From Aquiluna sp. (lineage in GTDB: Bacteria; Actinomycetota; Actinomycetes; Actinomycetales; Microbacteriaceae), in assembly GCA_029241985.1 (NCBI GenBank), contig JAQWUU010000029.1, positions 1 to 64,000 on the forward strand: 64,000 bases of DNA, read 5' to 3'. Shown here piece by piece: positions 34,211 to 44,112 of this stretch (position 1 is the stretch's first letter; each line of letters opens with the position of its first letter). The notes beneath the pieces were generated by a model. The model searched no databases, had not been told where the DNA came from, and was given only the letters and a program-made list of their open reading frames with translations. Made by a program: the position numbers and the translations under genes.

Positions 34211-34861
34211 ATGGCGATGTCGCCCGAGGATATTCTCAGCAAGCGGTTTCTCACAACAAAATTCCGCGAGGGCTATGACCAAGATGAGGTTGACGACTTC
34301 CTAGACGAGGTTGTCCTTGAGTTCCGACGCGTTCTTTCTGAGAATCAAGACCTCAAGTCCGACGGCAGTTCACCACTGGAGGCGCTGTCTAACCCGTCTC
34401 GAGCAGCAGACTTCCCCGTGGCAAGCGACGTTGTGGATACTGGCGCGCTCGAGGGCACAGACTCCTCTAAGAGCATTATTGAGCTTGCTCAGAAGCTCCA
34501 CGAAGACCACGTTCGTGACGGTCAAGTAAAGCGGGACCAATTAGTCCGTGATGGCCAGGAACAGGCTGCACGGCTCATTCGTGATGCAGAAGCAGAGTCG
34601 CGAGAGATAAACGGGAAGCTCGAGCTTGAAAAAAAGCAGATTCTCGAAAAGATAGAAGAACTTAAGTTGTTCGAATCTGAGTATCGCGAAAAGCTTCGTC
34701 ACTACATTGAGGACCAATTGGCGACATTGGAAATAGAAGGAGTTTCGGCACCGGCAATTGATAACGATGTTTCAGCCGAAATTCCAACAGTGAGTTCTTC
34801 TGGGGAACCTTTGACTGACTTTGACCTACCTGAAACTGATCCCGAGGGTGCCAAAAACTAA
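34211..34861 (+). CDS. divIVA: Polar growth and division protein DivIVA (Wag31)
   Basis: A 216-residue coiled-coil protein. The membrane-binding N-terminal domain is clear: SPEDILSKRFLTTKFREGYDQDEVDDFLDEV, followed by a variable acidic linker and a second coiled coil at about residues 85-180. DivIVA marks curved membrane at poles and septa and directs wall growth in actinobacteria. The protein is on the short side for Wag31 because its middle linker is brief. The end overlaps the lspA start by 14 bp. Confidence 0.93.
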   Translation: MAMSPEDILSKRFLTTKFREGYDQDEVDDFLDEVVLEFRRVLSENQDLKSDGSSPLEALSNPSRAADFPVASDVVDTGALEGTDSSKSIIELAQKLHEDHVRDGQVKRDQLVRDGQEQAARLIRDAEAESREINGKLELEKKQILEKIEELKLFESEYREKLRHYIEDQLATLEIEGVSAPAIDNDVSAEIPTVSSSGEPLTDFDLPETDPEGAKN

Positions 34862-35348
34862 GGGCGGCGCCAAGCGAGTACTGCTCTACCTTGGTACCGC
34901 AGTTGCAGTAGTGGTAGTCGACCAGCTAACGAAATTCTGGGCTGAAGCTAACTTGACTGCGCAGTCGGTTCCTGTCCTCGGAGAAATTCTAAGGTTTCGG
35001 CTGGCTTATAACGATGCTGCAGCATTTTCACTTGGAGTTGGTTCCACATGGGTATTGAGCCTTATTTCGATTGCCGCCACCATCGCACTTTTGATCTACG
35101 GACCAAGGGTTAAGACCGGTTATTGGGCGGTAATAGCCGGATTTGTGCTCGGGGGAGCAGCTGGCAATGGAATCGACAGGGTCTTCAAGGACCCCAGCTT
35201 TATGAACGGACACGTTGTGGACTTCATTCAGATTCCATACAATTTTCCAATCTTCAATCTGGCCGATAGCTTTCTAGTCATTGGTGTGATTCTTGCAGTT
35301 GTCCAGACGGCTCGTGGGGATGAGATCGGTGGCGGGCGTGCAGCCTAA
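34848..35348 (+). CDS. lspA: Lipoprotein signal peptidase II
   Basis: A 166-residue membrane aspartyl protease that cleaves the signal peptide of prolipoproteins after lipid attachment. Four transmembrane helices are visible. The catalytic pair is Asp110 in GNGIDR and Asp140 in NLADS; VDQLTKFW and YNDAAAFSLG mark conserved loops. The GTG at 34848 gives a basic N-terminus before the first helix; a TTG at 34821 in the same frame would overlap divIVA further. CtaC in this window is a likely substrate. Confidence 0.92.
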   Translation: MPKTKGGAKRVLLYLGTAVAVVVVDQLTKFWAEANLTAQSVPVLGEILRFRLAYNDAAAFSLGVGSTWVLSLISIAATIALLIYGPRVKTGYWAVIAGFVLGGAAGNGIDRVFKDPSFMNGHVVDFIQIPYNFPIFNLADSFLVIGVILAVVQTARGDEIGGGRAA

Positions 35349-35349
35349 A

Positions 35350-36273
35350 ATGCTTCCGGTTCCTCCAGACATGGCGGGCCTTCGAGCGGACGCTGGCATA
35401 GCAAAGATGCTTGGTTTATCAAGAACCCAGGTTGCCGAACTCATACAATCGGGCTCAGTTTCGCAAAATGGCCAACCTGTTGGAAAGTCTGACAGGCTAA
35501 TCGACGGTGCTCTGGTTGAGGTTCTCTTGATCGAGACGAGGGCAAATATCGAGGTCAGTGCCGAGGATGTTGCGTCTCTAAAAATTGTTTTCCAAGATGA
35601 GCACATCATTGTCATCGACAAGCCTTCGGGTGTCGTATCTCATCCTTCGCAAGGATTTCTAGGTCCGTCTGTTCCGGGCGTTCTGTTGGCAAGAGGAATA
35701 CAACTAACAACCTCCGGAGCCCAGGAGCGACAGGGCATTGTCCAGCGCCTAGACGTCGGTACCAGTGGGCTCATGGTTCTGGCTAAGTCAGAGGCTGCTT
35801 ACTCCAACTTGAAGCAGGCATTTCGAGATCGGGTGGTCAAGAAGACTTACCACGCTCTGGTTCAAGGTCACCCTGATCCTTCAGCTGGCACGATTGACAC
35901 TCCAATTGCCAGGAGTACGAAGCATGACTATAAGTTCACCATTTCTCCCGATGGCAAGGCGGCCGTCACGCATTATGACACGCTGGAAATGCTTCCTGCA
36001 GCGGCGTTGGTGCAGGTGGGGCTAGAAACGGGTAGAACTCATCAAATTCGGGTTCATTTCGCCCACTTTAGGCATCCGCTGGTGGGTGACCCACTCTACG
36101 GAGCTGACCCAAAATTGGCCAGGGCCCTTGATCTAGATCGCCAGTGGCTCCACGCTAAGAAATTGGGCTTTGAGCATCCGATTTCAGGTGAATTTGTTGA
36201 GTTTGAGTCTGATTATCCTTTGGATTTAGAAATCGCCCTCAATCGCCTTCGTGAAGTGAACTTTCGCCTCTAA
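35350..36273 (+). CDS. RluA/RluD-family rRNA pseudouridine synthase
   Basis: A 307-residue protein with an N-terminal S4 RNA-binding domain (about residues 13-60) and a pseudouridine synthase domain. The catalytic Asp is in RLDVGTSGLMVLAKS; the usual preceding His is Gln here. DKPSGVVSHPS and LETGRTHQIRVHF are typical motifs. The modified uridines are probably in 23S rRNA. The ATG at 35350 follows the lspA stop by 1 bp; an in-frame ATG at 35320 is possible. The gene lies between lspA and dnaE1, a common actinobacterial order. Confidence 0.9.
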   Translation: MLPVPPDMAGLRADAGIAKMLGLSRTQVAELIQSGSVSQNGQPVGKSDRLIDGALVEVLLIETRANIEVSAEDVASLKIVFQDEHIIVIDKPSGVVSHPSQGFLGPSVPGVLLARGIQLTTSGAQERQGIVQRLDVGTSGLMVLAKSEAAYSNLKQAFRDRVVKKTYHALVQGHPDPSAGTIDTPIARSTKHDYKFTISPDGKAAVTHYDTLEMLPAAALVQVGLETGRTHQIRVHFAHFRHPLVGDPLYGADPKLARALDLDRQWLHAKKLGFEHPISGEFVEFESDYPLDLEIALNRLREVNFRL

Positions 36274-36276
36274 CAT
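36271..36276 (+). promoter_or_regulatory. Candidate -10 element for dnaE1, overlapping the upstream stop codon
   Basis: TAACAT within TAACATAGGG begins with the TAA stop of the pseudouridine synthase gene. It would start transcription about 17 nt before the dnaE1 ATG, with AAAGGTGAGG as ribosome-binding site. The same decamer precedes divIVA. Confidence 0.35.
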
Positions 36277-36299
36277 AGGGGTTCTAAGAAAGGTGAGGT

Positions 36300-39200
36300 A
36301 TGTCTGATAAGTCATTCGTTCACCTTCATAACCACTCCGAGTACTCGATGCTGGATGGCGCGGCAAGAATCAAGCAGCTAGTTGCCAAGGCAGCTGAAAT
36401 GGAAATGCCGGCAATTGCGATAACAGACCATGGGAATAGCCATGGAGCGTATGAGTTCTGGAAACAGGCCACAGCACACAACATCAAGCCGATTATCGGT
36501 ATTGAGGCCTATTTGGCTCCCGGCAGCAGGAAAGATAAAACTAGGGTTCGCTGGGGCGATGGTGGTGGTGATGATGTTTCCGGTGGAGGTGCGTATAGCC
36601 ATCTAACTATGTGGGCCACAAACAACGATTCGATGCAAAACCTCTTTCGGCTTTCCTCAGAGGCGTATCTGTCCGGCTACTACTTCAAGCCGCGCATGGA
36701 CCGTGAGCTTCTTTCACGGTATGGACAAGGGCTAATTGCGTCGACGGGCTGCCCCGGAGGCGAGGTTCAGACTAGGTTGCGTCTTGGTCAGTACAAGGAA
36801 GCACTAGAAACTGCTTCTGAATTCAGGGACATCTTTGGCAAGGGTAATTATTTTGTTGAAGTTATGGACCATGGATTGGAAATTGAAAAGCGAGTTCGGG
36901 ATGACCTGCTCCGGCTCGCGAAGGACCTCGATTTGCCGCTGGTGGCAACAAACGATCTTCACTACACCGAGAAAGAAGACTCAGTCGCCCACGATGCTTT
37001 GCTGTGTGTCCAGGTTGGCTCAAACCTCGATGATCCAAATCGATTCAAGTTCGAATCACAGGAGTATTACCTGAAGTCTGCCAAGCAGATGCGCGACCTA
37101 TTTTCAGAAATTCCAGAGGCAGCAGACAACACTCTGTTGATCGCCGAGCGAAGTGAAGTCAATTTTGCAAAGCGCGACCTCATGCCAAGGTTCCCAGTCC
37201 CAGAGGGTGAGACCGAAGCAAACCTCTTTGAGCGCGAGGTTTGGGAGGGCATGAGTCAACGGTTTCCCAACGGTTACTCCGATGATCACAAACGGCAAGC
37301 CGCCTATGAAATTGATGTCATTAAGACCATGGGGTTTCCAGGCTATTTCTTGGTGGTCTCTGACTTCATCAGGTGGGCCCGCAAGCAGGGGATCCGAGTC
37401 GGGCCCGGCAGGGGCTCTGCCGCAGGCTCTGTTGCCTCTTACGCGCTTGGAATCACGGAACTTGACCCATTAGAGCATGACCTAATTTTTGAACGCTTCT
37501 TGAACCCTGAGCGCCTTTCAATGCCAGATATTGATGTTGACTTTGACGATCGACGGAGGCCTGAGGTTATTCGTTACGTCACCGAGAAATATGGCGACGA
37601 CCGAGTTGCACAAATTGTGACCTTTGGCACCATCAAGGCAAAGCAGGCCCTAAAGGACGCCGCACGAGTTATGGCTCTGCCATATTCGGTTGGCGAGAGA
37701 TTAACCAAGGCGATGCCACCCATGGTGCTTGGTCGCGACATAGCACTTGGAGATTTAGTTGATCCTAAATCTGAGCGCTACTCTGAGGCCGCTGAGTTTC
37801 GGGAAATCATCGAAACTGACTCTCAAAGTCAAGAGGTCTTCAAGCTAGCCCGAGGACTAGAGTCCCTCAAGCGCCAATGGGGAGTTCACGCCGCAGGTGT
37901 GATCATGTCAGCAGAGCCGCTGATGGACGTCATCCCAATCATGAAGCGTGAAGAGGATGGCGCAATTATCACTCAGTTTGACCAGCCTCCCTGCGAGGAG
38001 CTCGGTCTTCTCAAAATGGATTTTCTGGGCCTTCGGAACTTGACTGTGATTGACGATGCGCTGCAAAACATTCTCCAAAACCGCGGTGAGACTGTGGTTT
38101 TGGAAGGTTTAGATATGAACCAAGACCAGAATACGTTCGACTTGCTGTCTCGCGGCGACACACTCGGCGTCTTTCAGCTAGACAGCGACAACATGCGCTC
38201 ACTCCTGAGACTCCTAAAGCCATCAGAATTCGAGCATATTTCGGCTGTTATCGCGCTCTACCGGCCGGGACCCATGGGTATGAACTCTCACACCAACTAC
38301 GCCCAACGCAAAAATGGGCTGCAGGAAATTGAAGGAGTCCACCCTGAGCTGGCCGGACCGCTGGAGGAGATTTTGGGTCCAACCTACGGCTTGATCGTCT
38401 ATCAGGAGCAGGTAATGGCCGCCGCGCAGAAAGTTGCCGGATATTCGCTGGGACAAGCTGACCTTCTCCGACGTGCGATGGGAAAGAAGAAACCGGAAGA
38501 GCTAGAAAAACAGTTTGAAATTTTCAGCAATGGTATGAAGGAAAACAAGTTTTCGGACGCGGCAGTAACTGCGCTGTGGGACACGCTTCTTCCGTTCGCG
38601 GATTACGCCTTCAACAAGGCACACTCTGCAGGTTATGGCGTGCTTTCCTATTGGACCGGATATCTAAAGGCAAACTACCCAGCTGAGTTCATGGCTGCTC
38701 TGCTTACTTCGGTTGGAGACTCCAAAGACAAACTTGCCATCTACTTGAATGAGTGCCGAAGGATGGGCATCCAGGTGCTCCCGCCGGACGTGAACGAGTC
38801 AATTGGGGTCTTCGCAGCTGTTGGCGAGAGTATTCGATTTGGGCTTGAAGCGGTTCGAAATGTCGGTCACAACGTTGTTGCTTCAATAATTCAGGCCAGA
38901 ACCGATGAGCAATTTACTAGCTTCGATGATTTCCTCACGAGAGTAGGGCAGCAGGCGGCAACGCGCAGAGTTGTGGAGTCCTTGATAAAGGCCGGTGCCT
39001 TCGACACTCTCGGCCACACCAGACGTTCATTAATGGCCATTTTTGAAGAGGCAATTGAAACGGCGACAGTTAAGCGCAAGCAAACAGCCAATGGCCAGGT
39101 TGATTTGTTTGGGGGAGTGCTTGACGATGATCCTTCGGTAGTTCAAGTTCCAGGACTACCAGAATGGACAAAGCGCGACCTGTTAGCACATGAACGAGAG

Positions 39201-39791
39201 ATGCTCGGGCTCTACGTTTCTGACCACCCGCTGGCAGGGCAGGAGTCCCTGCTAATGCGACACAGCGACATGGGAACAATTGCGCTCAAGGAAAGTGATA
39301 TCCAAGACGGCGAAACTGTAACTTTGGCCGGATTGATCACGCAGGTTCAGCATAAAGTTGCCCGCTCCAGTGGAAACCAATACGGCCAGATCACTTTGGA
39401 AGATTTCTCGGGGGAAATCAACATCATGTTTATGGGTAAAACCTACTTGGCAAACAAAGAACTGTTGATGGCCGACCAAACTGTTTCTGTCAGGGGTCGA
39501 ATATCTAGGCGTGATGAAGAGATCATGCTTCAGGCCTACTCAATCGATGTTTTGGACTCGGGACGCGAAGACGGTGGGGTTCTGAAGCTAAGAATCTTGG
39601 AAAGCCTTGCAACTAAAGAGCGCCTAACAAAGCTGGGTGCGATTCTCGATGCAAATCCAGGACCCTGTGAAGTTCAGGTAAGGCTTGTCGGTTCGACGGA
39701 CCGCCACTTTATGCTTCCACAACGGGTTGCGGTTGGTCATGATTTGTTTGGTGAGCTGAAAGCTCTGCTCGGGACTGACGCCGTCAGCTAG
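36300..39791 (+). CDS. dnaE1: DNA polymerase III alpha subunit DnaE1
   Basis: A 1163-residue replicative polymerase. The N-terminal PHP domain keeps its metal-ligand motif (HLHNHSEYSMLDG); in actinobacterial DnaE1 this domain is the proofreading exonuclease. The polymerase active site shows GPGRGSAAGS and PDIDVDFDD; the helix-hairpin-helix and OB domains follow, the latter around VTLAGLITQVQHKVARSSG near residue 1010. The length is normal (about 1180). The stop shares the palindrome CTAG with the stop of the convergent flavin reductase gene. Confidence 0.97.
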   Translation: MSDKSFVHLHNHSEYSMLDGAARIKQLVAKAAEMEMPAIAITDHGNSHGAYEFWKQATAHNIKPIIGIEAYLAPGSRKDKTRVRWGDGGGDDVSGGGAYSHLTMWATNNDSMQNLFRLSSEAYLSGYYFKPRMDRELLSRYGQGLIASTGCPGGEVQTRLRLGQYKEALETASEFRDIFGKGNYFVEVMDHGLEIEKRVRDDLLRLAKDLDLPLVATNDLHYTEKEDSVAHDALLCVQVGSNLDDPNRFKFESQEYYLKSAKQMRDLFSEIPEAADNTLLIAERSEVNFAKRDLMPRFPVPEGETEANLFEREVWEGMSQRFPNGYSDDHKRQAAYEIDVIKTMGFPGYFLVVSDFIRWARKQGIRVGPGRGSAAGSVASYALGITELDPLEHDLIFERFLNPERLSMPDIDVDFDDRRRPEVIRYVTEKYGDDRVAQIVTFGTIKAKQALKDAARVMALPYSVGERLTKAMPPMVLGRDIALGDLVDPKSERYSEAAEFREIIETDSQSQEVFKLARGLESLKRQWGVHAAGVIMSAEPLMDVIPIMKREEDGAIITQFDQPPCEELGLLKMDFLGLRNLTVIDDALQNILQNRGETVVLEGLDMNQDQNTFDLLSRGDTLGVFQLDSDNMRSLLRLLKPSEFEHISAVIALYRPGPMGMNSHTNYAQRKNGLQEIEGVHPELAGPLEEILGPTYGLIVYQEQVMAAAQKVAGYSLGQADLLRRAMGKKKPEELEKQFEIFSNGMKENKFSDAAVTALWDTLLPFADYAFNKAHSAGYGVLSYWTGYLKANYPAEFMAALLTSVGDSKDKLAIYLNECRRMGIQVLPPDVNESIGVFAAVGESIRFGLEAVRNVGHNVVASIIQARTDEQFTSFDDFLTRVGQQAATRRVVESLIKAGAFDTLGHTRRSLMAIFEEAIETATVKRKQTANGQVDLFGGVLDDDPSVVQVPGLPEWTKRDLLAHEREMLGLYVSDHPLAGQESLLMRHSDMGTIALKESDIQDGETVTLAGLITQVQHKVARSSGNQYGQITLEDFSGEINIMFMGKTYLANKELLMADQTVSVRGRISRRDEEIMLQAYSIDVLDSGREDGGVLKLRILESLATKERLTKLGAILDANPGPCEVQVRLVGSTDRHFMLPQRVAVGHDLFGELKALLGTDAVS

Positions 39792-40312
39792 AAATTATCT
39801 ATGAGCCTGTCGCCAACGGTGTGATAGCCCCTTTGGAAGTAAACCAGTGGCTCTTTGGGTGATCGAGTCTGGTGAGCTGATTCGGCGCTGAGAACAACCA
39901 AGGCATTGGCTTCAACTTCGATTTTGTTGACAACCCTGGCCAACAGCACCGAAGAGGCATCCAAGAAAATAGGTGTTGATTCAGGTCCGATCCCAAAATC
40001 GTTATCGGCAAATCGCCCCTCTTTGCCTGCGGCTAGTTTCTGTGCCAGTGCCAAGTTGTCGGCATCAAGGGTGTGAATCGCAAGCAGCTTGCCCGGCCTT
40101 ACATGCTGGTAGGTAGAGGCACCCTGAGCAATGTTTAGTGATACCAGCGGAGGGACAGAGCCCAGTGAGGTGACTGAAGAGGCTGTGAAACCAATCGGGT
40201 TTCCCTCTGCATCAGTTGAGGTCACGATGGAGATTCCGGTTGCATGGTTTCTGAAAACAGCTTTCAATGCTTCGCTGCCAGTTAGGTCAAAGTAGTCAGT
40301 GTCAATAGTCAT
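39788..40312 (-). CDS. Flavin reductase-like (FMN-binding) protein
   Basis: A 174-residue protein of the flavin reductase domain family. It has a split-barrel FMN site: TGISIVTSTDAEGNPIGFTASSVTSLGSVPPLVSLNI is diagnostic (residues 21-58 or so). Such proteins give reduced flavin to two-component monooxygenases or act as stand-alone oxidoreductases; no partner oxygenase is adjacent. It ends in the CTAG shared with dnaE1 and is divergent from hisD across 47 bp. Confidence 0.88.
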   Translation of the reverse strand: MTIDTDYFDLTGSEALKAVFRNHATGISIVTSTDAEGNPIGFTASSVTSLGSVPPLVSLNIAQGASTYQHVRPGKLLAIHTLDADNLALAQKLAAGKEGRFADNDFGIGPESTPIFLDASSVLLARVVNKIEVEANALVVLSAESAHQTRSPKEPLVYFQRGYHTVGDRLIDNF

Positions 40313-40359
40313 GTCCAGATAAGGTTAGGGCATCAAAAAATATTTAGCGGGGCCAAAAC

Positions 40360-41658
40360 TTGCGAAAAATTGAATTCTTATCAGCCGTGACACCGTCACA
40401 AGTTGCAAAGCAGTTGCCTCGTGCCCTGGTTTCGATTGATTCAGTCAAGGATTCTGTCTTGCAAATCATCTCCGAAGTGCAAAATGAGTCTCTAACAGCC
40501 CTAAAGCGACATGCACTGAGTTTCGACGGTCTTGAGAACGTTTCCTTTCGCGTTCCGGCGGAGAAGCTAACCCAAGCGTTGGCAGATCTTGATCCAGATT
40601 TACGCAAAGCGATAGAAATTTCAATCGAGCGAGTAAGGAAAGTCTCCATAGCGACAATGCCCAAGAGTGTTTCCGTAGAAGTGACACCCGGCGGCTTTGT
40701 GTCTCAACACTACGTGCCTATCGACTCAGTTGGGCTCTATGCCCCTGGCGGTAAAGCTGTCTACCCGTCGAGTGTGGTCATGAACGTTGTTCCAGCTCAA
40801 GTGGCGAATGTGCCAAGAATAGCGATCACATCTCCTGCACAAGCCAATGGGTTCCCTCACCAAACCGTGATGGCAACCTGCGCCTTGCTGGGTGTTGACG
40901 AGGTCTACTCGATGGGTGGTGCTAGCGCGGTTGCCGCCTACGCCTTTGGAATACCAGAGATTGATCTTGCCCCGGTTCAAATGGTCACTGGTCCCGGGAA
41001 CATTTTTGTGGCTGCTGCAAAAAGGGCTTTGCGCGGGGTTATTGGAATCGATTCGGAGGCCGGTCCAACAGAAATTCTGATACTTGCAGACGCAACGGCT
41101 AACCCAAAGTTCATTGCCGCGGATCTTATTTCTCAGGCCGAACATGATGGGAGTGCTGCGGCAGTGCTGGTGACAGACTCAAAGGACCTTATTGAGGCGG
41201 TCGAGGCCGAGCTTGCAATCCAAATCCCAAAGGCTGCAAATGTAGAGCGCATTCAGGCCTCACTGAATGGAATTCAATCTGCACTGGTGTTGGTCCAAGA
41301 CATTTCTGTAGGAATTGAAATTGCGAATGAATACGCAACTGAGCATTTAGAGATTCAGACCAAGGACCCAGAGGCTGTCGCAAAGCAAATCAAGAATGCG
41401 GGTGCGGTATTCGTGGGCGATTACTCACCTGTCAGCCTGGGTGATTACCTCGCAGGATCCAATCACGTGCTTCCAACGGGTGTTCAGGCTAAGTTCAGCT
41501 CAGGTCTCTCGGTAATGACGTTTCTGCGCAGTCAGCAGCACATCAGCTACTCGAAAGCTGCTCTGTCAGAAACAGCGCCAGCGCTTGAGGTATTCTCAAA
41601 GGCTGAAGGGCTTGAGGCCCACGGCCGAGCTGCAATTATTCGACAAGAGGAGTTCTGA
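40360..41658 (+). CDS. hisD: Histidinol dehydrogenase
   Basis: A 432-residue zinc enzyme for the last two steps of histidine synthesis (histidinol to histidine, with NAD). Motifs include [64 protein letters not shown] and [15 protein letters not shown]. The length is normal. The TTG start has no strong ribosome-binding site. No other his gene is in the window. nrdR follows with a 1-bp overlap (TGATG). Confidence 0.95.
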   Translation: MRKIEFLSAVTPSQVAKQLPRALVSIDSVKDSVLQIISEVQNESLTALKRHALSFDGLENVSFRVPAEKLTQALADLDPDLRKAIEISIERVRKVSIATMPKSVSVEVTPGGFVSQHYVPIDSVGLYAPGGKAVYPSSVVMNVVPAQVANVPRIAITSPAQANGFPHQTVMATCALLGVDEVYSMGGASAVAAYAFGIPEIDLAPVQMVTGPGNIFVAAAKRALRGVIGIDSEAGPTEILILADATANPKFIAADLISQAEHDGSAAAVLVTDSKDLIEAVEAELAIQIPKAANVERIQASLNGIQSALVLVQDISVGIEIANEYATEHLEIQTKDPEAVAKQIKNAGAVFVGDYSPVSLGDYLAGSNHVLPTGVQAKFSSGLSVMTFLRSQQHISYSKAALSETAPALEVFSKAEGLEAHGRAAIIRQEEF

Positions 41659-42098
41659 TGCATTGTCCATTTTGTCGCAACTCAGACTCGAGGGTAATTG
41701 ACTCAAGGACTAGCGACGACGGGTCCGCAATTAGACGTCGGAGGCAGTGCCCAGAGTGTCAAAAGAGATTCACGACAATTGAGACAGCGAGCCTAATGAT
41801 CACTAAGCGCAGCGGTGTGACTGAACCTTTCTCGAGAGACAAGATTGTTTCCGGAGTCCGCAAGGCTTGCCAGGGTAGACCAGTTACCGATGCTGATCTA
41901 GCGCTCTTGGCCCAACAGGTAGAAGAAGCACTGCGTGCTACTGGCGCCGCTTCCATCGAAGCTCAGGACATAGGACTTGCAATTCTGGAACCGCTCAGAA
42001 ATCTGGATCACGTGGCCTTCATGAGATTTGCCAGTGTTTATCAGGCTTGGGATTCCCTCGAGGATTTCGAGACTGCCATCAAGAGCCTCAGAGGATAA
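41658..42098 (+). CDS. nrdR: Ribonucleotide reductase repressor NrdR
   Basis: A 146-residue repressor. The N-terminal zinc ribbon has Cys3, Cys6, Cys31 and Cys34 with the RRRR stretch between, and an ATP-cone domain ([24 protein letters not shown]) follows. NrdR senses dATP/ATP and represses nrd genes through NrdR boxes. No nrd gene lies in the window. It sits between hisD and pyrD and is probably co-transcribed with both. Confidence 0.95.
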   Translation: MHCPFCRNSDSRVIDSRTSDDGSAIRRRRQCPECQKRFTTIETASLMITKRSGVTEPFSRDKIVSGVRKACQGRPVTDADLALLAQQVEEALRATGAASIEAQDIGLAILEPLRNLDHVAFMRFASVYQAWDSLEDFETAIKSLRG

Positions 42099-42100
42099 CG

Positions 42101-43090
42101 GTGTTTTACCGGTTCCTGTTCAGGGTATTCTTCGTCCGTCTGGACCCAGAGATTGCTCACGAACTGGTTGCATGGGCCATGAAGCTAGCGTCATCACTGG
42201 GGCTCTTGCGGGCCAAGAGGGTTGCGAAGACCCAAACAATAATGGGCATAGATTTTGAGAACGCCTTGGGTATGGCTGCCGGGTTCGACAAAAATGGAAC
42301 TCTAATCAGACCTCTTCACGCACTGGGGTTCGGCCATGTGGAGATCGGGACGGTTACTCCTGTGGCTCAGGGCGGTAATCCGCAACCACGGCTCTTCCGA
42401 CTTCCCAAAAACAAGAGTTTGATAAACCGAATGGGTTTCAATAATGATGGAGCTGAGGTAGTAGCTCGTCGGGTGAAGACGCTTCGAATGAAGCACAAGA
42501 ATCTTCCCGTAATCGGGATAAACATCGGAAAAAACAAATCAACCTCTGAGCTGGATGCAGCAAGCGACTATCAAATGGCAGCAAAGCTGCTGGCTCCAGT
42601 TGCCGATTACCTGGTTATAAATGTTTCTTCACCAAATACTCAAGGCTTGCGCGATCTCCAACGAGTCTCAGCATTGCGCCCGATTCTTGAAGCGGTTCAA
42701 TCGGAGTCTGGAGACAAGCCGGTTTTACTAAAGATCGCCCCCGATTTGGCCAATGATGAAATCTTGGAGATTCTTCAGCTTGCCATTGAGCTAAGCCTCG
42801 CGGGTCTTGTCTTGAGCAACACCACGATTTCTCGCGAGGGCTTAATCTCCGAGGCCAATGTTGAGCAGACTGGTGGTCTAAGTGGCCCACCGTTGGCTAG
42901 CAAGGCGCTCAAGACTCTGAAGCTCGTGCGAGAGCTGTCTCCGGCATCAATGGTCTTGATCTCCGTTGGTGGGCTAACCGACCGCGCTGACTTTACCGGC
43001 CGCATTTCCTCTGGAGCAAACCTTGTCCAGGGCTATACAGGCTTTGTCTACGCAGGCCCGCTTTGGGCGAGGCGTTTGACTAGAAGCTAG
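42101..43090 (+). CDS. pyrD: Dihydroorotate dehydrogenase, class 2 (quinone)
   Basis: A 329-residue membrane-associated flavoenzyme of pyrimidine synthesis that passes electrons to quinone. The N-terminal helical region (FYRFLFRVFFVRLDPEIAHELV) is the class 2 membrane-binding domain. MAAGFDKNGTLI, the NVSSPNTQGLRDLQ loop with the catalytic Ser, and VLSNTTISR near the FMN phosphate are all present. The GTG at 42101 lies 2 bp after the nrdR stop; the longer frame from 42047 overlaps nrdR and is rejected. The stop shares CTAG with the convergent gene. Confidence 0.94.
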   Translation: MFYRFLFRVFFVRLDPEIAHELVAWAMKLASSLGLLRAKRVAKTQTIMGIDFENALGMAAGFDKNGTLIRPLHALGFGHVEIGTVTPVAQGGNPQPRLFRLPKNKSLINRMGFNNDGAEVVARRVKTLRMKHKNLPVIGINIGKNKSTSELDAASDYQMAAKLLAPVADYLVINVSSPNTQGLRDLQRVSALRPILEAVQSESGDKPVLLKIAPDLANDEILEILQLAIELSLAGLVLSNTTISREGLISEANVEQTGGLSGPPLASKALKTLKLVRELSPASMVLISVGGLTDRADFTGRISSGANLVQGYTGFVYAGPLWARRLTRS

Positions 43091-44085
43091 GGCCTTGTTT
43101 CTGGGCTCTTGTTCAGCTCGGGATCTGTAACGATCGAATTACCTAGAATCTGATCGATCGCCTTCATTATCTCTGCCGGAATTTCAACACCAGCAGCCGC
43201 GATGTTAGAGGCGATTTGCTCCGGCTTGGACGCCCCGACAATAGCCGCTGCAATATTTTTATTTTGCAATACCCAAGCTATAGAGAACTGGGCCAGAGTT
43301 AGGCCCAAGTCATCAGCCAATGGCTTGAGCTGCTGGACTTTCGTCAGAGTATCTTCGGACATGAATTTCTCCATGAAGCCACCAATTTCGGAATTTGCAG
43401 CGCGCGAATCGGCCGGAAGGGGTGCTCCAGGAAGATACTTACCCGTGAGTACTCCTTGGGCCAAAGGAGACCAAACTATTTGGGACAGCCCCATCTTTTG
43501 GCTCATTGGAACCACTTTTTGTTCAATAACCCTCCAAAGCATCGAGTACTGGGGCTGGTTGGAAATCAGCCGGTAGCCCATTTGAGAAGCGAGTTCTTGG
43601 CCTTGTTCAATCTGCTCGGCGTTCCATTCGGACACGCCAACGTAGAGCACTTTCCCCATGCGCACCAGGTCAGCAAAAGCCTGCATCGTTTCTTCTAGTG
43701 GTGTTTCATAGTCGAAACGGTGTGCCTGATAGAGGTCGACATAGTTAGTTTGAAGTCTTCTTAGCGAACCATCAATAGATTCCATAATGTGCTTGCGACT
43801 GAGCCCAACATCGTTTGGCCCCTTTTCAGCCACTGGCCAATAGACCTTGGTGAGGATTTCAAGGCCTTCGCGACGCTGACCCTTCAGGGCAGTTCCCATG
43901 ACAGTTTCTGCGGCCTGGTTGGCGTAAACATCTGCGGTGTCAAACGTTGTAATGCCGCCATCTAGGGCCGCCTTAACAGTTTGGATTGCCTGCTGATCTT
44001 CAACCTGGGAGGCGTGAGTCAACCAATTGCCATAGATGATTTCTGAGATTTTTAACCCTGAATTGCCAAGATACCTGTGCTGCAT
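43087..44085 (-). CDS. Aldo/keto reductase (AKR6, Kv-beta-like)
   Basis: A 332-residue NADPH-dependent oxidoreductase with a TIM barrel. The catalytic tetrad is visible: Asp in FDTADVY, the Tyr of that motif, Lys in LTKVYW and His in YQAHRFD. AIVGASKPEQIASNIAA near the C-terminus binds NADPH. The overall pattern resembles the potassium-channel beta-subunit group of bacterial AKRs. The substrate is unknown. AGGGAGC lies 5 nt before the ATG. Its stop overlaps that of pyrD within a CTAG. Confidence 0.9.
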   Translation of the reverse strand: MQHRYLGNSGLKISEIIYGNWLTHASQVEDQQAIQTVKAALDGGITTFDTADVYANQAAETVMGTALKGQRREGLEILTKVYWPVAEKGPNDVGLSRKHIMESIDGSLRRLQTNYVDLYQAHRFDYETPLEETMQAFADLVRMGKVLYVGVSEWNAEQIEQGQELASQMGYRLISNQPQYSMLWRVIEQKVVPMSQKMGLSQIVWSPLAQGVLTGKYLPGAPLPADSRAANSEIGGFMEKFMSEDTLTKVQQLKPLADDLGLTLAQFSIAWVLQNKNIAAAIVGASKPEQIASNIAAAGVEIPAEIMKAIDQILGNSIVTDPELNKSPETRP

Positions 44086-44112
44086 TATTGCTCCCTAATT
44101 CGATCTATTGAA

